Shown: in pieces, positions 27,107 through 34,209 of the stretch
Position numbering within the stretch: position 1 is the first letter of the stretch
Layout of the letters: each line of letters starts with the position of its first letter
Assembly (NCBI GenBank): GCA_003235365.1
Contig: QJWJ01000530.1
Location: 1-49,135 of the forward strand
Reading direction: 5' to 3'
Length of the DNA: 49,135 nt
Origin: Deltaproteobacteria bacterium
Lineage (GTDB): Bacteria; Myxococcota_A; Polyangia; Polyangiales; Polyangiaceae
The notes under the pieces: generated by a model
Told to the model about the DNA's origin: nothing
Seen by the model: the letters and a program-made list of their open reading frames with translations, nothing else
Database searches by the model: none
Made by a program: the position numbers and the translations under genes

Positions 27107-27607
27107 ATGGCAGCATCAAAGACGGCGCGCTCCAGGCAGTATTGGCTGATGAAGAGCGAGCCCGACGTTTTTTCCATCGACCACCTACGAAAGATGGGCC
27201 GCTCGCCGTGGGACGGGGTGAGGAACTATCGGGCTCGCAATTTCATGAAGAACGAGATGGCTGTGGGCGACCTCGTTCTGTTCTATCACTCGAACGCAAC
27301 ACCTCCCGGCGTCGCCGGGCTGGCGCGTGTGTGCAGCAAGACCTACCCCGATCCGACGCAGTTCGATCCAAAAAGCAAGTACTTCGACGCCAAGAGCAGC
27401 GAAGATGCCCCGAGGTGGTGGTTGATCGACGTCGAGTTCGTGGAGGAGTTCCCGACCTTCCTCAGCCTCCCCGAGCTGCGCGACAGCGCGGCACTCGACG
27501 GCATGATGTTGCTCCGAAAAGGCATGCGCCTATCGGTGCAACCGGTGGAGAAGCAGCACTTTCGTTGGATCCTCGAGCGAGCAGGCGCGAAACATCGCGT
27601 CCGCTAG
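27107..27607 (+). CDS. EVE-domain protein
   Basis: A 166-residue cytoplasmic protein. The EVE/PUA-like fold is recognised from YWLMKSEPDVFSIDHL, WDGVRNYRARNFMK, VGDLVLFYHSN and PRWWLIDVEFVEEF. EVE proteins are related to YTH readers and are thought to bind modified nucleic-acid bases; the family also occurs near defence systems, but nothing here suggests that context. Length is normal (about 150-170). The start codon at 27107 directly precedes the conserved region. It is monocistronic. Confidence 0.92.
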   Translation: MAASKTARSRQYWLMKSEPDVFSIDHLRKMGRSPWDGVRNYRARNFMKNEMAVGDLVLFYHSNATPPGVAGLARVCSKTYPDPTQFDPKSKYFDAKSSEDAPRWWLIDVEFVEEFPTFLSLPELRDSAALDGMMLLRKGMRLSVQPVEKQHFRWILERAGAKHRVR

Positions 27608-27941
27608 CGACCGCCGGCACGGTTCGATACAGTTCCGGCCGCGCTCGTATCCGCTTGGTTCGGCCCGTCCCAACGGGCCAATCGCGACGCCCCGGTGGGT
27701 CCGGCCCAACTCTGACACTTGCGCCTGAGGCGGGTTTGACTCAAGCTTGTCGAGTCGCCCGCGACGGCTTTGGCCTCGGAATGGTCCGGTCCCTCGGGAG
27801 TCTGTGGTCGACAACTTGCGCGAGCATGCACCCATTTCCATGAAATACCCTGCAGCCCGCCCAACTGAGGAACGCCACGACGAGGACCGTCGGGCATCCG
27901 CGGCCCCGTGGCGCCGGCACTGCCGGAGGAGGTACCCACTG

Positions 27942-27992
27942 ATGAGTGAACCACGTAACGCCAACTCTCTGCCGCGAGGTGGAAGAGACTAG
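27942..27992 (+). CDS. Possible 16-residue peptide ORF
   Basis: ATG is preceded by GGAGGAGG (27926-27933) at a good distance and encodes MSEPRNANSLPRGGRD followed by TAG. The ribosome site is among the strongest in the window. It ends just before the alternating hairpins, like a leader peptide, but no + gene follows the terminator. Confidence 0.35.
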   Translation: MSEPRNANSLPRGGRD

Positions 27993-28089
27993 TCCTCGGG
28001 TACCCGAGCTCGCTCGGGGGCACGGCGCATCGAGTGCCGACCCCGGCGACAGAGTCCTTCCGGCACCCTCGTGGTGAAGGAGTGGCGTT

Positions 28090-28131
28090 CAACGGCGGCG
28101 CGTTCTCGGACGAGCCGCCGTTGTTTTTTTT
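28090..28131 (+). terminator. Strong intrinsic terminator
   Basis: CAACGGCGGC (28090-28099) pairs perfectly with GCCGCCGTTG (28114-28123), followed immediately by eight T. It is the most canonical terminator in the window, about 480 bases past the nearest upstream + gene. Confidence 0.88.
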
Positions 28132-28290
28132 GTGCCCTTTGGGCTCAGCGTTCAGGTCCCGCGGAATGAGCGCGCGCTCCCGAGTCGTGACCAGTGCAGC
28201 TTCTTTGCGAACCGCTTCCCGGCCGCCGCGTTCCTGGCCGGGCAAGCAGGTGACGCGTCGACCAACGTCTCACGGAGGAGGCGCAGATTG

Positions 28291-28361
28291 GGCGAGCACG
28301 AGGGTCGTCTTTCTTCGACTCCATTCTCTGTTACATCGACTGAAGGTTCGTGAATCGCGAA
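28291..28361 (-). repeat. Dispersed intergenic repeat, copy C (inverted, shorter)
   Basis: Read on the minus strand it matches both ends of copies A and B: TTCGCGATTCACGAA (the palindrome, one change), then CAGAGAATGG and TCGTGCTCGCC. The centre of the unit is missing. Confidence 0.6.
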
Positions 28362-28368
28362 CTCTCGT

Positions 28369-30138
28369 TCAGAAGCCGTATACCTGAGGCGCGAGCAGAA
28401 CGGTGATCACCCACAGCATCACGGCAAGCGGAACGCCGACTCGCACGAAATCCGAGAAACGGTAGCCCCCTGGACCGTAGACCATCAGATTCGTCTGATA
28501 ACCGATGGGCGTGACAAAGCTGGCCGACGCGGCGATCATCACCGCGACGACGAACGGCACGTGGCTGACTCCCAACTGTTGGGCGGTGCCGAACGCAATG
28601 GGAAACACGATGACCGCTGCGGCGTTGTTCGTCACGAATTCGGTGAGTAGGCTGGTCGTGCCGTAGACCACGGCCAACGCCAGCAGTGCATCGTCCCCGG
28701 CGCACGCGAGCAGCGCACCAGAAATGGTGGAAGCCACACCGGTGTCCTCGAGGGCACGCCCCAGACCAAACGCAGCGCCGATGGCCAAGACGAGTGACCA
28801 GTCGACGCTCGTGCGCGCTGTTTCTTCCGAACAGCAACGAGTGATCAACATCGCTGCCGCCGCCAACGCCGCAGCCGTCAACATCGGCAGCCAGCCAAAC
28901 CCGACCGAAACGACCATCAATGCCAGAATCAAAGCCGCGATCGGCGCTTGGGCACTCGTCGCTGGTCCCTCACCGTCGATGCGACTCAGCAGGGCAAAGT
29001 CGCCGCTGTTGCGTCGCTTCTCCACGAAGTCCCGGTTCGCCTCCAAGAACAACGCGTCGCCGGGGCGAAAATCGACCTCGTCCAGGGGTACCCGCAGACG
29101 CTGTCCGTTGCGAGCCACCGCGAGGACAACAGCCTGGTACATCTGGAAGAAGCGGACCTCCTTCACGGTCCGCGCCAACAACGGGCTGGTTCGAGACACG
29201 ACGGCTTCGACATAACAACGATCCGCGGCATGCCCGTCGAGCTTGTCGAGTTGTGCGGCCGCCGCCGATAGCCCCGGCGTCCTGAGCACGTCGAGGATAC
29301 CGTCGAGAACGCCGCTGAACACGAGCTGATCTCCACCCGTGAGCACTCGGTCGCCGCCGGGCTCGTCGATCACGGCGCCATCGCGACGCCGAAGCTCGAG
29401 TAGGTTGAGCCCCGGAACGTGAAGTAGTCCCGTCACTTCGGCGGGTTTGCCATCGAGCTGACCGGCGGCGCGCACGCCGACCTCGAGCGTATACTCGCGA
29501 GGGGTGTCCGTCTCGGGCACTGGCGTGCTGCGATCTGGCAACAGTCGATGCCCGAACAACAGCAAGTACAGCATCCCGGCGACAGCGCAGGGCAGCCCCA
29601 CCGCCGTCACACCAAACATGCCGAGACTCGGCTGACCGCGCGCGACCAACAGGCCATCGACGACGAGGTTCGTGCTCGTCCCGACCAGCGTCGTGATACC
29701 GCCGAGAATCGCCAGGTAGCTGAGCGGCAACAGGACCTTGGAGGGCGGCACGCGCGCGATCCGGCACCAATCCTGGATCACCGGAAGCAGCATGGTAACC
29801 AGTGGCGTGTTGTTCAAAAACGCGCTGCCGACGACGACCGGCCCGGCCATACGCGCTTGCGCCCGGCGCACCGAGCGGGGCCGACCCAGCGCTCGACGAA
29901 GAAAGTAGGCCAACGTACCCGTTTGTCTCAGCCCCGCAGCGACGATGAACAAGACGGCGACCGTGACGAGCCCGGGGTTGGAAAACCCGGACAACGCCGC
30001 CGCCGGGGAAACCACGCCCGCGACGAGCAACAGGGTCAAACCGCCCAGCAGCACGATGTACGCGGGCCAGCGTCCCGACGCGAGCAGGGAAAAGACGACC
30101 ACGACGGTCGCGGCTGCAAGCCACCCATCAGCGCTCAC
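28369..30138 (-). CDS. SLC13/DASS-type transporter with two RCK_C (TrkA-C) domains
   Basis: A 589-residue inner-membrane protein. N-terminal helices (about 1-200) include SAFLNNTPLVTMLLP and GTSTNLVVDG. Two cytoplasmic TrkA-C domains (about 215-390) have LDGKPAEVTGLLHVPGL, LTGGDQLVFSG and FRPGDALFLEA. C-terminal helices contain EFVTNNAAAVIVFPIA and TPIGYQTNLMVYGPGGY, the paired hairpin signatures of Na+-coupled anion transporters of the SLC13 superfamily. Sulfate or a dicarboxylate are the usual substrates; the sequence does not decide. The GTG start at 30138 has GGAG four bases upstream. Confidence 0.92.
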   Translation of the reverse strand: MSADGWLAAATVVVVFSLLASGRWPAYIVLLGGLTLLLVAGVVSPAAALSGFSNPGLVTVAVLFIVAAGLRQTGTLAYFLRRALGRPRSVRRAQARMAGPVVVGSAFLNNTPLVTMLLPVIQDWCRIARVPPSKVLLPLSYLAILGGITTLVGTSTNLVVDGLLVARGQPSLGMFGVTAVGLPCAVAGMLYLLLFGHRLLPDRSTPVPETDTPREYTLEVGVRAAGQLDGKPAEVTGLLHVPGLNLLELRRRDGAVIDEPGGDRVLTGGDQLVFSGVLDGILDVLRTPGLSAAAAQLDKLDGHAADRCYVEAVVSRTSPLLARTVKEVRFFQMYQAVVLAVARNGQRLRVPLDEVDFRPGDALFLEANRDFVEKRRNSGDFALLSRIDGEGPATSAQAPIAALILALMVVSVGFGWLPMLTAAALAAAAMLITRCCSEETARTSVDWSLVLAIGAAFGLGRALEDTGVASTISGALLACAGDDALLALAVVYGTTSLLTEFVTNNAAAVIVFPIAFGTAQQLGVSHVPFVVAVMIAASASFVTPIGYQTNLMVYGPGGYRFSDFVRVGVPLAVMLWVITVLLAPQVYGF

Positions 30139-30412
30139 GGCACTCCGATGTCGGGTCCTGGTGACCCGGAAGAAACCCGACTGTTCCCATAGGAAAAGGA
30201 TACAAATTGCGATTGTGAAGGACGGGGCAGCAGTGTCAATCTCAAAGGTGCCAATCCCGAGCCGGGTCCGGGGCGCAAACGGCCGTGTCGCTTACACAAT
30301 CGCCTGAAACATCCTCGGCCGGGTCGCCCGCGCGCCCTCAGGTGTCGCAGCCCTGGATTTGCCCACCGGCGGCCCCGTAGAACCGGGCCATTCCACGGAG
30401 GAGGACCCTACG

Positions 30413-31228
30413 ATGCGTAATTTCCGCCCGGTTTCGCTGCTTGCTCTGACACTCTGCGCCGTCTCGTTCGGCTGTGAGGAAGAGAAGCCCCAGGCTGCGG
30501 CCACCACGACTTCCAACCCAGCCACGGTCTCCGCTACCTCCTCGACACTGCCCGTCGCGACTGCGGCGCCGGCGAAAGAGGAGGCCAAAGAGGAAGAAGT
30601 GGCAGACCCCGCCGCGGGCATCGAATGCAAACCGGGGGCCAAGGCCGACTTCCACGACCAAGGGTTGGAAGAGGAGGTTCGCCGAAAGCTGCAGAAGCCA
30701 GAGGGCGACATCAAAGTCGCCGAGCTGCGGAAGGTCAGGTCCGTAAACCTAGCGCGTGATCCGAAAAGCCGAGTGGACTATCTCGACCCCTGCATCTTCC
30801 CCCACCTGACCAGTGTCAAGGACCTGTTTCTCGGTTCGGGCAAGCTCAAGGACATCTCGGCGTTGGCCAAGCTGACCAATCTCGAGTCACTGCGTATCTC
30901 GATGAACCGCGTCGAAGACCTCTCACCGCTCGAAGGTCTCAAGAAGCTGGACCGGCTGGATCTCGGCTACACGATGGTCACCGACGTATCCCCCCTTGCT
31001 GGCCTGACGTCACTGACGGAGCTGCAGTTGGACAACACCAAGGTCAGCGACGTCACTCCATTGGCGGGACTGACCAAGTTGGAGCGGCTGAGCTTGCAGC
31101 GAACCGATGTGAAAGACATCTCCCCACTCAAACCGCTGAAGAGCCTGAAATTTCTCTACATCGCCGGGTCGCGCGTCGAGGATCCCTTCGCCATTTCCCG
31201 ACCAGGACTCAAAGTCATTCAGGATTGA
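30413..31228 (+). CDS. Leucine-rich-repeat lipoprotein (SDS22/internalin-like)
   Basis: A 271-residue exported protein. The signal peptide ends in SFGC (about residues 17-20). A Glu/Lys/Thr/Ala linker follows. About five LRRs of 22 residues (LxxLxxLxLxxxxVxDxSPLxxL) run from about 130 to 250, for example LDRLDLGYTMVTDVSPLAGL. A short Cys-containing cap (EVRRKLQKPEGDIKVAELRKV) precedes them. LRR proteins usually bind other proteins; the partner is unknown. ATG 30413 has GGAGGAGG at 30397-30404, a near-ideal ribosome site, and is preferred over the longer frame from 30359. Confidence 0.9.
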   Translation: MRNFRPVSLLALTLCAVSFGCEEEKPQAAATTTSNPATVSATSSTLPVATAAPAKEEAKEEEVADPAAGIECKPGAKADFHDQGLEEEVRRKLQKPEGDIKVAELRKVRSVNLARDPKSRVDYLDPCIFPHLTSVKDLFLGSGKLKDISALAKLTNLESLRISMNRVEDLSPLEGLKKLDRLDLGYTMVTDVSPLAGLTSLTELQLDNTKVSDVTPLAGLTKLERLSLQRTDVKDISPLKPLKSLKFLYIAGSRVEDPFAISRPGLKVIQD

Positions 31229-31229
31229 C

Positions 31230-31253
31230 GCCCCAGAGCCCCTTTGGCGGGGC
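31230..31253. terminator. Hairpin after the LRR gene
   Basis: GCCCC...GGGGC with an inner GCC/GGC pairing (a bulged stem of about 8 bp) starts one base past the LRR stop, between convergent genes. No T run follows, so this is a weak call. Confidence 0.32.
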
Positions 31254-31356
31254 CCGGTACAGTGGCAGCGATGCCGACGTCAATCGAACGGCAGTGGTAC
31301 AGCCGACGAGTCACTTTCGTTTCCAGCAGGAAGCCGCCGTGAAATGAACGGCTTGC

Positions 31357-32133
31357 TCACTGATTGACGCCACTGGCCAAGAACCCGCCGTCGACGGCAA
31401 TGATTTCTCCGTTGACGAAGCTCGCTGCCTCACTCGCCAAGAAGATCGCCGCGCCCACGAGTTCGTCTACGTGCCCGAATCGCCCGATGGGCGTGCGGGC
31501 CAACAGTTCACGCCCACGTGCGGACCCATCGAGCAATGCCTTGTTCAGATCGGTCCGAAACACCCCAGGCGCAATCCCATTGACGTTGACACCGTGGCGC
31601 GCCCACTCGACGGCCAAAGTCTTGGTCAGCGAGCCCACGGCCGCTTTGCTCGCGCCGTAGGCCGCTACTTCGTGAAAGCCGACGTACGTCGTGAGCGATC
31701 CGATGTTCACGATGCGCCCGTAGCCTCGCTGGATCATGTGCCCGCCGAACACCTGACAGGCGCGCAGCGTGCCCGTCAGGTTGCAGTCGATGATGGAGTT
31801 CCAGTCTGCTTCGCTGACGTCCAACGTCGGGGAACGCTTGGTGATGCCCGCACAGTTGACGAGGATGTCCACACCGCCCAGGGTCGCAACGCTCTGGTCG
31901 AGCAAACGTCGTAACGACGACCGGTCCGTCACATCACTTGGCAGCCGAGCGGTGCGTCGCCCCTCCGCCTCGATCGCCCGGGCGACGTCCTCCACCTGCG
32001 CGGCCCGTCGAGATGAAGCAACGACGTCAGCACCGTGCTGGGCCATCCCCAGCGCGATCGCTCGGCCGATGCCGGAGGTGCCCCCGACGACCACCGCCAC
32101 CCGTCCCTCGAGACTCAGTTTCTCGTACGCCAC
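31357..32133 (-). CDS. Short-chain dehydrogenase/reductase
   Basis: A 258-residue cytoplasmic NAD(P)-dependent oxidoreductase. The Rossmann motif GGTSGIG is near residue 16, NCAG near 93, the active-site Tyr/Lys in YGASKAA near 158, and the C-terminus reads EIIAVDGGF. Order and length are those of classical SDRs. The closest resemblance is to gluconate 5-dehydrogenase or 2-deoxy-gluconate 3-dehydrogenase types, but the substrate is not determined. GTG 32133, with GGAG about eight bases upstream, is chosen over an ATG 16 codons further up. It is divergent from the Cys-motif lipoprotein gene. Confidence 0.9.
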   Translation of the reverse strand: MAYEKLSLEGRVAVVVGGTSGIGRAIALGMAQHGADVVASSRRAAQVEDVARAIEAEGRRTARLPSDVTDRSSLRRLLDQSVATLGGVDILVNCAGITKRSPTLDVSEADWNSIIDCNLTGTLRACQVFGGHMIQRGYGRIVNIGSLTTYVGFHEVAAYGASKAAVGSLTKTLAVEWARHGVNVNGIAPGVFRTDLNKALLDGSARGRELLARTPIGRFGHVDELVGAAIFLASEAASFVNGEIIAVDGGFLASGVNQ

Positions 32134-32552
32134 CGTGCTTGCTCCAACTTCGACTCGCTCATGTTCGCCCTGCGGAGGCAATCATACAGGACACTCGCCG
32201 TCGATCGGGCACACTCGCGGCATCAGGAAAGCTCCCGGCTCGCGCCCTTTGAGCATGTTCGACGAGCCCAACACGACCGAACAGTGGGTTGAAAGCGTTC
32301 CCCCGAGGGATCGCCGGTCCGGTCTTGCCGCTCGCCCCGAAGCTCCACAACCAGAGCCGTCGGCGCGCCCGCAACACTACCCGTCCGTGCGCGAGGAACT
32401 GGGTGACCCGGCAACGACGCGGGGCCGTCGGCTCATTGCCCAACACGAGCGCCGCTTCAAACTGGTCCCCCGCGAATCGTCCTGGTCTATGATCAGCCGG
32501 GTTGGCTCGAGGCGCGCGTCGCTTCAGGCCGCGCTCACACTTCGAGGGAACC
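32134..32552. other. Intergenic stretch with a coding-like fragment
   Basis: Divergent upstream region. A + frame opening at ATG 32255 (MFDEPNTTEQWVESV...) reads coding-like for about 85 codons (VREELGDPATTRGRRLIAQH), then collides with the next gene in another frame. It has no ribosome site and no recognised family. It may be a decayed or frameshifted gene, or chance. Confidence 0.35.
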
Positions 32553-33095
32553 ATGACGACGGAGCAACTCAACGCAGCGGGCGCTCGCCACGAGACCGCC
32601 ACATCCCCCCAACCGACCCGCCTCACGGAGTCCGACGCGGTCCCCGTATCTATCACCCCGGTCACGCGCCACCCTCAACCCAGTTCGCTGCCTGCGTCGC
32701 GCTGCGGTCGCAGCGGCGTGCTCAGCGCGGTGCTAGGAGCGCTACTGACGACCGCATGTCTTTCCAACGTCGCGCTCAAGGAGAAGCACGCTAACTTTCA
32801 CCACTGCGATTCGGGTGACGTCAGCGTGGAGGACCTCCCCAGCGACGGCTACGCCAAGTACCGAACGGAAGGTTGCGGCCACGAAGAGACGTTCTATTGC
32901 ATCGTCGCCAAGTGCCGGTCCGGTCGCATCCTGTCAATCCGGCACCACGCGGCGAAGTACAACTGCAAGATGGAAGAGATCAGCACGGAAGAGCCGTCTC
33001 CCATGCTCTTTGCGACGACCGGCTGCGGGCACACCGACCGGTACTACTGCAAGGAGGCAAAGAACGAAGTACTGAGTTGCCAGCTGCAAAAGTGA
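32553..33095 (+). CDS. Probable lipoprotein with duplicated GCGH-Cys motif
   Basis: A 180-residue protein. A hydrophobic segment ending in a lipobox-like TTAC (LSAVLGALLTTAC) comes unusually late, at about residues 55-68, after a polar N-terminus; the true start may lie nearer to it, though ATG 32553 follows GAGGGAA. After the Cys come two similar units: HCDSGDV...EGCGHEETFYC and NCKMEEI...TGCGHTDRYYCKEA, each with C...GCGH...YC. Such Cys-pair repeats are frequent in myxobacterial secreted proteins and probably form disulfides. Function unknown. Confidence 0.68.
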   Translation: MTTEQLNAAGARHETATSPQPTRLTESDAVPVSITPVTRHPQPSSLPASRCGRSGVLSAVLGALLTTACLSNVALKEKHANFHHCDSGDVSVEDLPSDGYAKYRTEGCGHEETFYCIVAKCRSGRILSIRHHAAKYNCKMEEISTEEPSPMLFATTGCGHTDRYYCKEAKNEVLSCQLQK

Positions 33096-33162
33096 CTCCC
33101 TCCCTCCAAACGTGGGCGACGCGGCTGTATCGGAATTGATCGAGCAGATCAGCTTGGTTGCG

Positions 33163-34185
33163 TCAGGCGTACTGCGAACGTCGGCGCCAATACCCGAGCA
33201 GCACCAGCGCAAACCAAACTCCAAGCCCTCCGGCGCGTTGCCTCGACGCAACCTCGCACCGGCACCCCGGGTGCTTCTCGGGCTGGCGCCCGGTGGGAGC
33301 AGCAGGCCCCGCTTCCTCTCCGATGGGCGCGCGGGCATCATCCACGATCGCCTCGTTCGCCGCGCAGTGGTCCTGCTCCGCGGCGGCATCAGCGACGGGC
33401 ACCGACAGGGGTTGCCGCCCGTCGGCATCCACGAAGCGCACCTCGAACACCTTCGGCCACAACTTACCAGTCAGGAAGAAGCGGTTGCGGCCCCGATCGA
33501 AAGCGATGCCATTGAGCACGTCCGCCTGCATTGCGGCATCGTCGTCGAGCAGTCCGGACGCGTCGATCTCGGCCACGACATCGCCCGTCGCCGGGTCGAT
33601 GACGACGAGTTCCTCCGTTTGCCACACGTTGGCGTAAACCAGATCCCCCACACACTCGAGTTCGTTGATCCGAAACACGGGCGCCCCATCCGACGTCACG
33701 GACACCCTGCCCAGCTCCTCGAAGGTATCAGGATCGCGAAACAGCAAGCGCGGGCCGCCATCGCTCATCACCAGCCGTTGGCCGTCGAAGCACAGCCCCC
33801 ACCCTTCGCCGTCGTAGGTCCAGACCCCCAACGGCTCCAGAGACTCCACCGCGTACTGATGGGCGATGCCGTCCTTCCACGTCAATTGCACCAGTCGTTC
33901 CCCCACGCGAGCCAGCCCTTCACCGAACTGCTCCGCGGGCAACACGTGAGCCTCCAACACTCTGCCAGTCAGCAGCTCGACGCGCCTCAGTGACGATTCG
34001 CCAGCGAGCCCCGTGCTTTCGTAGAACTGACCACAGTGGTGGATCAGGCCTTGAGTGAACGCCATCGGATCGTGGGGGTAGCTGGCCACCACTCGCACCG
34101 ACAGTTGCAGCACTGCCGGCGCGCTGGCTGCCCAAGTGAGCGCCGCTGCCAGAACGGCGACGGCGGTTAGCGTCTGGCGCTGCAC
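33163..34185 (-). CDS. Secreted glutaminyl cyclase (beta-propeller type) with MYXO-CTERM-like tail
   Basis: A 340-residue protein with a signal peptide (about 1-22). The body matches bacterial/plant-type glutaminyl-peptide cyclotransferase (Pfam Glu_cyclase_2): VVASYPHDPMAFTQGLI, FYESTGLAGESSLRRVEL, AEQFGEGLARVG, MSDGGPRLLFRDPDTFEELGRV, RINELECVGDLVYANVWQT, VLNGIAFDRGRNRFFLTGKLW. These enzymes convert N-terminal Gln to pyroglutamate. The tail PGCRCEVA, a helix (LGVWFALVLLGYW) and RRR resemble the MYXO-CTERM sorting signal, implying surface or outer-membrane placement. The next gene on the same strand also carries such a tail. Confidence 0.9.
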   Translation of the reverse strand: MQRQTLTAVAVLAAALTWAASAPAVLQLSVRVVASYPHDPMAFTQGLIHHCGQFYESTGLAGESSLRRVELLTGRVLEAHVLPAEQFGEGLARVGERLVQLTWKDGIAHQYAVESLEPLGVWTYDGEGWGLCFDGQRLVMSDGGPRLLFRDPDTFEELGRVSVTSDGAPVFRINELECVGDLVYANVWQTEELVVIDPATGDVVAEIDASGLLDDDAAMQADVLNGIAFDRGRNRFFLTGKLWPKVFEVRFVDADGRQPLSVPVADAAAEQDHCAANEAIVDDARAPIGEEAGPAAPTGRQPEKHPGCRCEVASRQRAGGLGVWFALVLLGYWRRRSQYA

Positions 34186-34209
34186 GGACTCTCTCAGTCG
34201 AGTGCCGAT

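Larger units (their letters stand above)
27835..28131 (+). ncRNA. Candidate structured RNA with short ORF and terminator
   Basis: In order on the + strand: a short frame with a strong ribosome site; a block where CCCGAG (28003-28008) can pair with CTCGGG on its left (27995-28000) or its right (28013-28018), so the two hairpins exclude each other; further small hairpins (CACC/GTGGTG near 28066-28078); and a strong terminator at 28090-28131. No + gene follows, so it looks like a free RNA or a relic attenuator. The 5' end is a guess. Confidence 0.4.
27608..28368. other. Intergenic 760 bp: structured-RNA candidate, terminator and repeat copy C
   Basis: No conventional gene. It contains the RNA candidate at 27835-28131, a 16-codon frame at 27942-27992, an intrinsic terminator and repeat copy C. 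Confidence 0.6.

Noticed and set aside
31769..32794. A long + frame covering the SDR gene and the region after it
   Set aside because: Its first half is antisense to the SDR gene and its end overlaps the Cys-motif lipoprotein in another frame; only a short middle part is coding-like.
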